Below are positions 1 through 8,099 of a stretch of DNA of 39,805 bases, one piece after another (within the stretch, counting starts at the first letter, position 1; each line of letters begins with the position of its first letter). The notes below the pieces were generated by a model. The model was not told the origin of the DNA, ran no database searches, and saw only the letters and a program-made list of their open reading frames with translations. The DNA is from JAAELZ01 sp047639475 (lineage in GTDB: Bacteria > Pseudomonadota > Gammaproteobacteria > Arenicellales > Poriferihabitantaceae). A program made the position numbers and the translations under genes. Where the stretch lies: assembly GCA_047639475.1 (NCBI GenBank), contig JBLIOD010000021.1, forward strand, positions 1 to 39,805. Reading direction: 5' to 3'.

Positions 1-609
1 CAATGGGTTTTGTAAGATAGTCGGCATATTTCGTTCAGCACCTTTTACTTCTAAAACTGATTTATCTAAATTAAATTGTCGACCCGAAAGATTCGAATAC
101 ACGTTAGCTAAGCCTTTACACTTAATCAAAGTATCAAGCGATATGCGCGAATCGGAAAAAGGTTCGTAAAAACGATGCCGGCGATAAGTCACATAAAGAG
201 CTGGCACCAGATTGAACTTTAATTGTTCTGGGCTAACTTCTTGAAGCAATCGGTTTAAGCGCATCGTTTGTGCAACAGTTGGCCCAGAATGATCTAATTC
301 GGAGAACTCGTCGCCCAGCTCCATTCTTAGTTTTTTACGTTTAGAGCCAATTTTATTTTTGACCTCTAAAACACGAACACTTCTGCCTTTAGTGCCATCA
401 AAAGACGTGTACCAGCGCACTCTGATTTTGGTCTTGAGATAATCGCTAGAGGCCTTATCCATCGCAAAATCCCAACCTAGCGTATCAAAATACAGCGAAT
501 GAACTACATTTCCCGCAAATTCAGCATCTTGTTTACACAAGACATCTAATTGTTTTTTAATATAATCTCGGTTGCTAGGCCAGAATACATATTTTACTTC
601 ATATTCCAT
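1..609 (-). CDS. VTC-domain polyphosphate polymerase-like protein, 3' end outside window
   Basis: The reading frame begins at ATG 609 and stays open for 203 codons to the window edge, so the C-terminus is missing. The translation starts MEYEVKYVFWPSNRDYIKK and carries the VTC tunnel-domain pattern: KIRVRWY with paired basic residues, VLEVKNK, a P-x-L-x-V-x-Y-R-R segment, RISLDTL, and VLEVKGAERNMP near the end. In characterised members this antiparallel barrel makes inorganic polyphosphate from nucleotide triphosphates. Bacterial VTC proteins run about 230-260 residues, so only a short tail should be lacking. There is no signal peptide or membrane segment, which suggests a cytoplasmic enzyme. 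It is the third gene of a minus-strand operon, 89 nt after the SGNH hydrolase. The family assignment is strong; the product is inferred. Confidence 0.8.
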   Translation of the reverse strand, partial: MEYEVKYVFWPSNRDYIKKQLDVLCKQDAEFAGNVVHSLYFDTLGWDFAMDKASSDYLKTKIRVRWYTSFDGTKGRSVRVLEVKNKIGSKRKKLRMELGDEFSELDHSGPTVAQTMRLNRLLQEVSPEQLKFNLVPALYVTYRRHRFYEPFSDSRISLDTLIKCKGLANVYSNLSGRQFNLDKSVLEVKGAERNMPTILQNPL

Positions 610-698
610 CGCTATTGCCCGAAGTACGCATCAATAGCGACCTGTCTTTTATAGTTGATAGCATTACTAAAAAATTCAAACAAATCTGTCCAAGGCCT

Positions 699-1430
699 CT
701 AATCTAGTAGCAATAAAAATGCAGCCGATAAGGCACCGTTTGCTTTAATTTTAGCCACTTTGGCTAGTAACGCCACCGACCAAACTCCCGCCATCAAACT
801 ACGTCCACTCGGCCCAGGATGTAAATCATCCGCCATCAGACTGTCCCAGGCACCCACTGGATTTTGTGTTGAAGGCGCATAATACATTTCCGCCATGGTT
901 ACGCCTTCCTCTTCAAGCATGTCTCTCAACAGACTATTGGTTCTCGGAATCTCTTTGACATTATTATTATTTGATCTCGTGTCCGGTAATAAGGTGGCTA
1001 TGATGGGTAAAGCTCCCCCGTCCAATATCGCATTCATCCCAATTCTAATATAACTAATGATTGTTTCAGGAGAATGATGATAAAGGTCGTTAGTCCCAAA
1101 CAAATACAACATAAAGTCGGGAGAATGCGCTGCAAACGCCCTAGGGATTTGATTGGAGCCTAGTTTAGTAGACGGAACTGTTGCCCACTGGGCCCTGTCT
1201 CCCGCAATTCCAAAGTTATACACGGTACTGGCTAAGGTACTCGAATTCAACAGTGATTGCAGATACGGCGCGTATCCACCACAGGCGTGACAACCATTAG
1301 CATTCTCAATCTCTGGATAGCCTGAGGTAATGCTATCACCGACAGCTATCACCACTGTCTGACTAAGACTGGGAAGCGAAAGCAACAAAAGCATCAAAAC
1401 CACTACCAGCTTAGACCAAAAATAGTTCAT
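699..1430 (-). CDS. Secreted SGNH/GDSL-family hydrolase
   Basis: 243 residues from the ATG at 1430. An upstream in-frame start at 1547 would overlap the previous gene by about 100 nt and hide the signal peptide, so I chose MNYFWSKLVVVLMLLLLSLP, a clear export signal. SGNH blocks are in order: block I GDSIT just after the signal, block II FGIAGDRA (Gly), block III GTND (Asn), block V DDLHPGPSG with the Asp-x-x-His catalytic pair. The family cleaves esters on lipids, polysaccharides or peptidoglycan; the substrate cannot be read here. It lies 19 nt downstream of the propeller-like gene and upstream of the VTC gene, suggesting surface-polymer processing. The C-terminus ends in a short hydrophobic run (AAFLLLLD) of unknown meaning. 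Confidence 0.85.
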   Translation of the reverse strand: MNYFWSKLVVVLMLLLLSLPSLSQTVVIAVGDSITSGYPEIENANGCHACGGYAPYLQSLLNSSTLASTVYNFGIAGDRAQWATVPSTKLGSNQIPRAFAAHSPDFMLYLFGTNDLYHHSPETIISYIRIGMNAILDGGALPIIATLLPDTRSNNNNVKEIPRTNSLLRDMLEEEGVTMAEMYYAPSTQNPVGAWDSLMADDLHPGPSGRSLMAGVWSVALLAKVAKIKANGALSAAFLLLLD

Positions 1431-1449
1431 ACCTACAGCCTTTGTACTT

Positions 1450-2232
1450 CTACTGGACGGTTTCAACGCGACTTCCCATAAAGTATTGACTGCTTCGACT
1501 ACCAAGGAAAGCCGGGGCCTGATCAACATAGTGCGCTCGGCGATCACTACGCGCCTTTAACTTTGCTTTGACTGCATCCGCTTTACTTGCTCGAGACAAA
1601 CGCGCAGTCACTTTGCGTTTCTGTGTGACGTCATACTCATGGATATCTATCCCTACATCAGAGAGTTGCTCCCAACTCAATTGAACTGCCAGCTTATCGG
1701 CACTCAAACTCAGCACGGGAAGCGTGTCGGGAACATCATTATCGGTTAGGCTGGTTTCAGCATTCCACTGCCCTTGCCGATACTCTGCCAACCTAATCTC
1801 CTCATCTTTTCCATCAAAAGCTGACCAGGCAACAAAAACGCCGAGAGGCGTAGCCAAAATAAAAGGTGAGTAAATTTTGTTGTCTCCAGTGGAGATGTAA
1901 CCTACTTTTTTACGATTTGGTTTATTTAAATTGATCCGCGTGTAACGCAGAACATGTCTGCCCGGATCAGCACGGTCAACCCATACCGCCCATAGAATGT
2001 TGCCACGTATGCTCGCCACTGGCGTCAAATTAGCACCCGATTCACTTAGCTTGATGATTTGCTTGGGCTTCCCATCCTGCTCCTCCCCCAGATAAACGTT
2101 TATCTGCGAACTTGTTGCATCGGCTTCAGCCCAGGTATACCAATTGCTTGCTAAGGCAGGGGTAGTTGTACAAAGCGCGACGGAAAGAGTCACGAGTATT
2201 TTCCAAAATTGGCTAGAAACAATGCGATACAT
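1450..2232 (-). CDS. Secreted hypothetical protein, beta-propeller-like
   Basis: 260 residues. The N-terminus has a signal peptide (basic MYRIVSSQFWK, then a hydrophobic stretch ending TTPALAS). The mature part shows repeating blocks of alternating hydrophobic strands with Trp and Gly-Asp/Asn turns (ILWAVWVDRADPGRH, VFVAWSAFDGKDEE, LAVQLSWEQLSD), a pattern typical of sialidase or six-bladed propeller proteins. The last 50 residues are basic and low in complexity. I do not recognise a specific family or catalytic residues. It is first in the operon with the SGNH hydrolase (19 nt apart) and the VTC protein, so a periplasmic or surface role with those partners is likely. The fold is inference from residue spacing only. 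Confidence 0.7.
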   Translation of the reverse strand: MYRIVSSQFWKILVTLSVALCTTTPALASNWYTWAEADATSSQINVYLGEEQDGKPKQIIKLSESGANLTPVASIRGNILWAVWVDRADPGRHVLRYTRINLNKPNRKKVGYISTGDNKIYSPFILATPLGVFVAWSAFDGKDEEIRLAEYRQGQWNAETSLTDNDVPDTLPVLSLSADKLAVQLSWEQLSDVGIDIHEYDVTQKRKVTARLSRASKADAVKAKLKARSDRRAHYVDQAPAFLGSRSSQYFMGSRVETVQ

Positions 2233-2536
2233 AACTTTGCGCTTACTGAATTACCTTCAACTTAATAGGCGCGCATATTAACATTAACGATCATAATGAA
2301 CAAAGCACTCCCATACCAAAAAGCCAACATATTACGACTTTCTGCAATCAGTCATTTGTTGGTCAGCTACAATACTATCCGCACCTTAGTTGGGGTTAAG
2401 GTAAATACGTCGGACTGGATGAATCTTCGCTGTTTCAGGCACAATCTAACTAACTCAGTTTCCCTAATACTAGCCCACGATCTGAACTAAAACTGCTATA
2501 TTAATTAATTAGACAACTCCTTCATTGATTGCCAGA
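2233..2536. other. Intergenic region with no supported gene
   Basis: Upstream spacer between the minus-strand surface operon and the plus-strand zinc-ribbon gene. A 64-codon frame at 2296-2490 is open, but it lacks a ribosome site, any recognisable motif and family resemblance, so I do not call it. Promoters for both divergent units must lie here; no strong -35/-10 pair stands out by eye. Confidence 0.5.
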
Positions 2537-2797
2537 ATGGATTTACTCAATAGCCCGCTAAGCGTCATTCTATTTATACTCGGTTTGGCGGGAATAATTT
2601 GGTACAAAGAGCGCACCGGCATAGTCAATAAATGTGATTATTGTGACGAAGGCAAGATGCTTGAAGTGAGCGCCGAGCTTCTTGGCCCGGTGGATGGCGG
2701 CATGCATCAAGATGCATCGCTCACCAAGGTATTAACAAAGATAAGATACGAGTGCACTCATTGTGATGAATTTTGGGAGAAAACGATTACGCGGTAA
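2537..2797 (+). CDS. Small membrane-anchored zinc-ribbon protein
   Basis: 86 residues from the ATG at 2537; an in-frame TTG at 2525 would add four residues. One N-terminal membrane segment (residues about 7-24, LSVILFILGLAGIIWY) is followed by a soluble domain with two CxxC pairs: CDYCDEGK near residue 35 and CTHCDEFW near residue 76, spaced as in a rubredoxin-like zinc ribbon. The function is unknown. Its last 11 nt overlap, tail to tail, the end of the ammonia-lyase-like gene on the other strand. Cys spacing and the membrane anchor make it a real protein; the partner is not visible. Confidence 0.65.
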   Translation: MDLLNSPLSVILFILGLAGIIWYKERTGIVNKCDYCDEGKMLEVSAELLGPVDGGMHQDASLTKVLTKIRYECTHCDEFWEKTITR

Positions 2798-3959
2798 GCT
2801 TCTCGCCAGTTACCGTTTCAAAAAGCGCTAAATCTGCGGGACCTTCAGAAGCGATTAATAACACTCTAGAACGTTCATCTAAGCCAAGCTGGTCACGCAT
2901 CGTTTCGTCTTCGCACGCAGCGATAAGTGCGCCAAAACCCGCCGCCCCTGATTCACCGACATTCAAGCCACTGGCGTGAGCACGGCGCATTGCTTCAAAG
3001 GATTGCTCGTCACTGATTGAACAAAAGGCATGCGCGGTATTTTTCAATATTTCATAACCCACCAAAGAGGGGTAAACACAATCCAAGCGGCCCATGACAG
3101 TTTTATCGCCTTTTATGAGAGTGGGCTCTCCGGCTTGAACACTCTTTAACAAACAATCAGCGCCATGCGGCTCGACCACAATCGACTTTATCGATTGATT
3201 GCCATATCTGTCTGCGAAATAAGCTGCTACAGCTCCGGCTAACCCCCCGACGGCTGCTTGTAAAAAGATATGCGTAGGCGGTCCTTGATCATTTTGACAT
3301 TGCATCGCGGCCTCATCAGCCATCACCAAATAGCCTCGCATAATGTCCAGAGGAATTTGAGTGTAACTACCCCATGAGGTATCCGAGACCAATTTATGGC
3401 CAGTTTGAGAGCATAAGGCTTTTGCTGCAGTGAAAGACTGGTCATAGTCAGCTCCCACGCGGGTTACCTTGGCGTTTTGAGCAATGAGACGATGTTCGAA
3501 CTCGCTGGGCACCGACTCTGAAATAAACACTTCACAGCCCATACCCAAAATACGCGCGGCAGAAGAAACCGAGATACCGTGATTCCCGGCCGTAGCACAT
3601 ACCACGGTTAGCTCGCTCAAATTTTGCCGACTCTCATCAGCGGTTAAATCACTGGCATTAACCGCCACGCCAGTCAGCGCGTTTAAATGCTCAACAGCCA
3701 GATTAAAAACCGCATACGCACCGCCCAAGGCTTTAAAGCTGCCTAAACCCATTCGGGTAGATTCGTCCTTAATCCACACCGTATCTAAATTTAGAATTTC
3801 GGCTTGCCCTGCTAAGGAATGCATGGCCGTTTCAGTGTGCACCGGACAATGTTGCAGCAACGCAAGCGGCGCCGCCACATCGCCCATACCCAGATAACAA
3901 CCGTTAGATGGATCTACCACATAGCTAGTGGTTTTTTTCGGATTGAGCCAGAGTTTCAA
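2787..3959 (-). CDS. Diaminopropionate ammonia-lyase-like PLP enzyme (DpaL family)
   Basis: 390 residues, fold-type II PLP enzyme. The PLP lysine is K76 in GLGSFKALGG, which matches the GLNAFK segment of E. coli YgeX/DpaL. The phosphate loop is AAVGGLAGAV and the C-terminal GESGAAGFGAL and SEGPAD motifs also follow DpaL. Characterised enzymes convert 2,3-diaminopropionate to pyruvate and two ammonia. The key oddity is ATAGNHG (A124) where E. coli has TDGNHG. That Asp (D120) is the reported base for the D-isomer, so this enzyme may be L-specific or act on another beta-substituted amino acid. It sits 12 nt after the DUF302 gene in a carbonic anhydrase-DUF302-lyase run. Family sure; substrate not. 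Confidence 0.75.
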   Translation of the reverse strand: MKLWLNPKKTTSYVVDPSNGCYLGMGDVAAPLALLQHCPVHTETAMHSLAGQAEILNLDTVWIKDESTRMGLGSFKALGGAYAVFNLAVEHLNALTGVAVNASDLTADESRQNLSELTVVCATAGNHGISVSSAARILGMGCEVFISESVPSEFEHRLIAQNAKVTRVGADYDQSFTAAKALCSQTGHKLVSDTSWGSYTQIPLDIMRGYLVMADEAAMQCQNDQGPPTHIFLQAAVGGLAGAVAAYFADRYGNQSIKSIVVEPHGADCLLKSVQAGEPTLIKGDKTVMGRLDCVYPSLVGYEILKNTAHAFCSISDEQSFEAMRRAHASGLNVGESGAAGFGALIAACEDETMRDQLGLDERSRVLLIASEGPADLALFETVTGEKLTA

Positions 3960-3971
3960 ACCAGTAATCGC

Positions 3972-4370
3972 TTAGCTAGTGGCCGCTTTGGCAAACGCGG
4001 CCAGCGCGCCCGTCACCTTCTCTATCACCGCATCGCAACCATTAATCTGGTGACGAGATTGCATATAGCCTGCCGTATTATAAGAAAGATAAACCTCACC
4101 TTGCTCGTCTTCATGTATTAATGCTTTCATCGGCAAATCAATCGCACTGGATTGCGAGCACTGCATCAATTGGGTGCCGACAGTGGGGTTGCCAAAAATA
4201 ACCAGTAGGGTGGGACGTAGCGCTTCACCTACCAATTGAGCGGCTTTAGCATGGTCAATTCGCGCAAATACGTTCATGCCCTTCTCGCCAAGTACTGCCT
4301 CTAGTTTGTCTGCCGTTACCTCGACACTGTGTTGACTCTTTACTGTAGTTAAACCTGGTATTGTTGCCAT
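3972..4370 (-). CDS. DUF302 family protein
   Basis: 132 residues. It shows the DUF302 core: TADKLEAVLGEKGMNVFARIDH at the start (split strand-helix), then LLVIFGNPTVGTQLMQ, LPMKALIHEDEQGEVYLSYN, the order and spacing typical of the family. No catalytic role is established for DUF302; members occur alone or fused to other stress-linked domains. No signal peptide is visible, so it is probably cytoplasmic. The gene lies 66 nt after the carbonic anhydrase and 12 nt before the PLP lyase, so all three are likely one transcript. Confidence 0.8.
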   Translation of the reverse strand: MATIPGLTTVKSQHSVEVTADKLEAVLGEKGMNVFARIDHAKAAQLVGEALRPTLLVIFGNPTVGTQLMQCSQSSAIDLPMKALIHEDEQGEVYLSYNTAGYMQSRHQINGCDAVIEKVTGALAAFAKAATS

Positions 4371-4436
4371 GTTAGATTTTTTTAATGAGTATTCGTTAGA
4401 AAAACTGATAGGAAATAAGCTCGCACCCCATACTTT

Positions 4437-5042
4437 TTAGCCATTGGTGGCGTGGGCTGAACGGCTAACTAACTCCTTCAACACGCCGTCTTTGATACCA
4501 TAGACCCAGCCATGTACATTCAGATCGCTACCGCCTCGCCACGCTTTTTGTACAATAGTGGTGTGGCATATGTTCTCAACTTGCTCGCTGATATTCAATT
4601 CGCATAATAAATCTGATTGCTGATCATCGTCTAAGCCTTCAAATCGGCTTTTGTTAAATCGATATACGTCTCTTACATGCCTCAACCAGTTATCAATTAA
4701 GCCATGCTCCTGATTTTCGAGTGCCGCTTTTATGCCACCACAGCCATAATGTCCGCATAGGATAATATGTTTCACCTTGAGGACCTCTACAGCATATTGA
4801 ATAACCGACAGACAATTTAAGTCGGTATGCACCACTAAGTTGGCAACGTTTCTGTGAACAAATACGTCACCCGGAGGTAGATTAGTGATTTGATTGGCCG
4901 GAACCCGACTATCGGAGCAACCTATCCACAAATATTCGGGAGACTGCTGTTCGGCAAGGCGGGTAAAAAAGCCGGGATCTTGCTCTTTCATCGAGTCAGC
5001 CCACCTTAGGTTATTATCAAATAGATGCTGTAACGGTTTCAA
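4437..5042 (-). CDS. can: Beta-class carbonic anhydrase
   Basis: 201 residues. Zinc ligands and active-site pair fall at the same numbers as in E. coli Can: C42 and D44 in GCSDSR, H98 and C101 in CGHYGCGG, with R46. It interconverts CO2 and bicarbonate in the cytoplasm. The start is TTG at 5042, supported by an AGAGGA ribosome site about 9 nt upstream and by exact colinearity with E. coli numbering; the upstream in-frame stretch has no ATG or GTG. It is the first gene of the can-DUF302-lyase run. A minor alternative would be an allosteric type that binds bicarbonate, which cannot be told by eye. Confidence 0.93.
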   Translation of the reverse strand: MKPLQHLFDNNLRWADSMKEQDPGFFTRLAEQQSPEYLWIGCSDSRVPANQITNLPPGDVFVHRNVANLVVHTDLNCLSVIQYAVEVLKVKHIILCGHYGCGGIKAALENQEHGLIDNWLRHVRDVYRFNKSRFEGLDDDQQSDLLCELNISEQVENICHTTIVQKAWRGGSDLNVHGWVYGIKDGVLKELVSRSAHATNG

Positions 5043-5225
5043 TGCTGATTGTCCTCTTGATTCAATGACTACATACCATCACGGATAACGCTAATTAGCA
5101 TTCCGCAGGCCCAGGGTGCGTCAACAAAGGTATGCGACGCGGTTAAAATTATCTACCACCAAATGATTACCTACCGCTAAATAATACGGTAAGCTAAAAC
5201 TTAATTCACTCTTTTTTTAAAACAG

Positions 5226-6014
5226 ATGACATCATCGGACAAGTCAACTTTAGGCATTCTTGGCACTGGCCACCTAGCCACCTATACAGTAACGGGATTG
5301 CGAACATCAAACGACACTCGGCGAATCATTGTTAGTCCCAGAAACGCCATTAGAGCGCAAAGCCTAAAGCACAATTTTGGTTGCGAAGTGGCTGCCAATA
5401 ACCAAGCAGTAATTGATAACTCAGAGATCGTTCTACTCGCTGTACGCCCCTGGCAAACTGCAGAATTATTAGCCGGTTTAGTATTCCCTTCAAACAAAAC
5501 AGTAGTCTCTGCCATCGCAGGGGTGAATCTGGGACAATTGCGAGAAATGGCAGAGCTCCCAGATCAATTAGCTTTAATACTGCCAGTCGTTGCCGCTGAA
5601 AACGCCCAAGGCTTTGTGCCCATTTATCCAGCACTAGACGCAGTCAAATGCCTGGCTAGCTCCTTAGGTGAACCGATAGCGTTTGAGCAAGAGTGCCAGT
5701 TTGCGGCCACTGCCACCATGGCGTGCTTACATGGTTGGTTGTATCGCTTTTTTGATGAACAGGTTAATTGGCTAACCGGACAAGGCATTGATGCCCAAGC
5801 AGCACGTAAAATTGTTCTGCACAATACGTTGGGGGCCGCCCATTATGCGCTTGGCCGCCCCGATCAGGATTTAAAAGAACTCGCTTCTGAAATAGCCCGT
5901 GATGGCACCTTTACCAAAATAGGCCTTGATCAATTAGAAGGTCAGGGTGCCTTTACACAATGGAGCGACGCACTGGACACCTTAAAGAAAAAATTTGACG
6001 CAGAAGCAAGCTAA
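5226..6014 (+). CDS. Pyrroline-5-carboxylate reductase-like protein (ProC family)
   Basis: 262 residues. The N-terminal Rossmann motif GILGTGHLA binds NAD(P), followed by ISPRN-like (VSPRN), LAVRPWQ and VSAIAGV, all in ProC order. The C-terminal dimer domain is recognisable (FFDEQVNWLTGQGIDAQAAR), but the signature usually reading as a TPGGTT-type loop is altered to ARDGTFTKIGL. ProC makes proline from pyrroline-5-carboxylate; the changed loop suggests a paralogue with a different imine or keto substrate. It is 3 nt upstream of the DUF1704 gene, so the two are probably cotranscribed. Reductase fold is sure; the exact reaction is not. Confidence 0.75.
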   Translation: MTSSDKSTLGILGTGHLATYTVTGLRTSNDTRRIIVSPRNAIRAQSLKHNFGCEVAANNQAVIDNSEIVLLAVRPWQTAELLAGLVFPSNKTVVSAIAGVNLGQLREMAELPDQLALILPVVAAENAQGFVPIYPALDAVKCLASSLGEPIAFEQECQFAATATMACLHGWLYRFFDEQVNWLTGQGIDAQAARKIVLHNTLGAAHYALGRPDQDLKELASEIARDGTFTKIGLDQLEGQGAFTQWSDALDTLKKKFDAEAS

Positions 6015-6017
6015 TAA

Positions 6018-6494
6018 ATGAATTCCAGTCAACGGCGCATCTCTGATTTGAATACTCGCCTGCATAAGGCGTCTAAAAAGGTGCGTATATTGCGCCATCT
6101 AAGCTGGGCACCTAGTATTAAAGCAACGTTCTTTAGTCAAAATGCCCAGCAGATCCCGCAAGTCGACTACCCCCAGTACGACCCCAAAGAAGTACTTGAG
6201 CTAGTTGACACCGTTTTCGAGCAACTTGACGATTCTCCACTCGACCGGTGGTTGAAACGCCAAGGCGACGTCATCGCCACTGGCGCCAGAATGCTTAGTC
6301 ATTGCGGGACCAAGGATTTTTTCGATCACTCAAAACAACTCTACGGCGCGCCCACTGATCCATTAATAGATGGCTTATCAACCTCCTTAGACCTAGCTCA
6401 ACAATTTGATACACTGATCGATTCATTTTCGAGCATTGACCTAGGCGCCCCTGAAGATGCCTGCCACCTTGCACAAACTGTAGCGGAAAAATGA
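6018..6494 (+). CDS. DUF1704 (QEGLA) metallopeptidase, N-terminal half
   Basis: 158 residues matching the N-terminal portion of the DUF1704 / TIGR02421 family (opening with LNTRLHKASKKVRILRHLSW, then VDYPQYDPKE). The frame ends at TGA 6492-6494 within an ATGA overlap. The next gene starts in the -1 frame at exactly the point where the family continues. An A5 run (6487-6491) sits at the junction. One more A would join both halves into one 421-residue protein of normal family length. It could be a true frameshift, a sequencing error, or a genuinely split protein made by translational coupling. Confidence 0.7.
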   Translation: MNSSQRRISDLNTRLHKASKKVRILRHLSWAPSIKATFFSQNAQQIPQVDYPQYDPKEVLELVDTVFEQLDDSPLDRWLKRQGDVIATGARMLSHCGTKDFFDHSKQLYGAPTDPLIDGLSTSLDLAQQFDTLIDSFSSIDLGAPEDACHLAQTVAEK

Positions 6495-7282
6495 GAACGG
6501 CAGTCGCCTTGGCTTTTGGTGATGATGCCCCCAAAATAAGTGTCGAAAGTGATTTATCCGCCAATGCAATAGCCGGCGCTAGGCGTATCCGTATTCGAGA
6601 AGGTGCTTGTTTTACTGACCGTGATATCGTGCAATTAATTAATCACGAAGCCCATATCCACGTCGGTACATCACTCAACGGCTTAGCGCAAACCCATCTC
6701 CCCTTACTCGCTGCAAGTCACCCTGGCACCACACGAACCCAAGAAGGCTTGGCGGTGTTTGCAGAGTTTATTACCGGCACCATGGACATAGATCGCATGC
6801 GTCGCCTATCCGATCGCGTACTGGGCATTCAAATGGCAGTAGACGGCGCAGATTTTGTGACCGTCTATCAATACTTCTTAAAACGAGTGAGTGATAAAGA
6901 GCAGGCTTTTGAAAACACCCGAAGGGTATTTCGCGGCGGCGTTTTAAGTGGCGGTGCGCCGTTCACTAAAGACAATGTTTACTTAGATGGACTGGTAAGA
7001 GTACACAATTTCTTTCGTGCCATAGTGGCTACCAAACGCGTGGATTGTCTACCCCTGCTTTTTTGCGGAAAACTAGATTTAGAAGACATCCCCATTTTGT
7101 GTGGTTTAAGCAACGAAGGTCTTTGTATTGCGCCTAAATATCTGCCCCCGTGGGCGCAAGACAAGCGATTTCTATTAAGTTACCTGGCTTATTCCAGTTT
7201 TCTCAATGGCGTAGACATGACCAAAGTAAAGGCGCACTACAACGGATTGCTGGAGAACACGCCAACCGTTGTTAGCGCGTAA
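6491..7282 (+). CDS. DUF1704 (QEGLA) metallopeptidase, catalytic C-terminal half
   Basis: 263 residues. It holds the catalytic signature: HEAHIH (H52, E53, H57, an HExxxH zinc site) followed about 27 residues later by TRTQEGLAVFAE, the QEGLA motif that names the family. FRGG, FTKDNVYLDGL and YLPPWAQD further downstream are also family-typical. The fold is shared with the eukaryotic MATCAP/KIAA0895 tyrosine-cleaving peptidases; bacterial members are annotated as flavohemoglobin expression-modulating, with unknown substrate. Start ATG overlaps the upstream stop (ATGA), so it could be translated by coupling. Alone it lacks the N-terminal domain. See the preceding half for the frame change. Confidence 0.8.
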   Translation: MRTAVALAFGDDAPKISVESDLSANAIAGARRIRIREGACFTDRDIVQLINHEAHIHVGTSLNGLAQTHLPLLAASHPGTTRTQEGLAVFAEFITGTMDIDRMRRLSDRVLGIQMAVDGADFVTVYQYFLKRVSDKEQAFENTRRVFRGGVLSGGAPFTKDNVYLDGLVRVHNFFRAIVATKRVDCLPLLFCGKLDLEDIPILCGLSNEGLCIAPKYLPPWAQDKRFLLSYLAYSSFLNGVDMTKVKAHYNGLLENTPTVVSA

Positions 7283-7305
7283 TCAACTCTTAAGTGGCTT
7301 CGTTT

Positions 7306-8094
7306 TTATAACACCAACGGCGTTCGAATGGCTTGCAAGGTTTCACCAGTTAGCCGGGATTTAACCATCACCACCAAGCCCATATTTTCTCTTTGCCAGT
7401 CATCCATAAGGGGTAAATCAAACGACAAAGTATCACCGTTTTTTATCCGTTTGGGGCCGATTAAATCTCGTACCACGTAATCATGGTGCAATATTTTACC
7501 GCGGTTTTCGCCGCTCTCTATATTGCGTGCCAGGTCGCTCTCATATAAGGCCACGTACAAAACGCTGCCACTCCATTTATCAATATTATCTACTTTAATA
7601 CTGGCTTGCAGCGGCTGATCAAATTGACTTAAATCAAGTTCAAGCTCGATATCTGCCTTGGCTTTTGAAGCGTTGGTATTAATCACGTTTTGGGTAATGG
7701 CTTGATTGCGTGACTCCAACCCATCAACAATGAACTCAGGAGTATAGATGGTGCGCTGCTCATTAATTGCACCTAAACGTCGTTGGCGCTTAGTGTACTC
7801 AGATTTGGAAAAAGGGTCATTCCAACCCAAATAATTCCAATAATCAACGTGGAAAGCCAATGGGAACACTTCCGCACCCTCACCCAATTTGCTTTCAATT
7901 ACTCTGAGGTAGTCGTCTGCTGGCGGGCAACTACTGCAGCCTTCTGAGGTGTACAGCTCCACCACAGAGGCTTTATTGACACCACTCTTTATCTCGGTGG
8001 TGCCGCTAATCGCCACTTGGTTTATCGTCATAAACAAACCCGCTACGGCTATCGATCTCCAGCCCAAACCTTTTAATTTCTTCAACACTGTCAT
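7306..8094 (-). CDS. DUF1223 exported thioredoxin-like protein
   Basis: 262 residues. An N-terminal hydrophobic segment (residues about 13-30) is followed by VVELYTSEGCSSCPPAD, with the DUF1223 CxxC pair at C53 and C56 in a thioredoxin-like context. FHVDYWNYLGWNDPF and YTPEFIVDG are further family landmarks. The substrate is unknown; the CxxC suggests redox or metal chemistry in the periplasm. It lies 5 nt downstream of the exported MsrA-MsrB gene, so it may support reduction or repair of oxidised envelope proteins. That role is inferred from context. Confidence 0.83.
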   Translation of the reverse strand: MTVLKKLKGLGWRSIAVAGLFMTINQVAISGTTEIKSGVNKASVVELYTSEGCSSCPPADDYLRVIESKLGEGAEVFPLAFHVDYWNYLGWNDPFSKSEYTKRQRRLGAINEQRTIYTPEFIVDGLESRNQAITQNVINTNASKAKADIELELDLSQFDQPLQASIKVDNIDKWSGSVLYVALYESDLARNIESGENRGKILHHDYVVRDLIGPKRIKNGDTLSFDLPLMDDWQRENMGLVVMVKSRLTGETLQAIRTPLVL

Positions 8095-8099
8095 TCTCC

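Noticed and set aside
1431..1547. Upstream start of the SGNH hydrolase at 1547
   Set aside because: It would overlap the previous gene and bury the signal peptide that begins at 1430.
2296..2490. 64-codon plus-strand frame
   Set aside because: No ribosome site, no motif and unusual composition; open by chance in a spacer.
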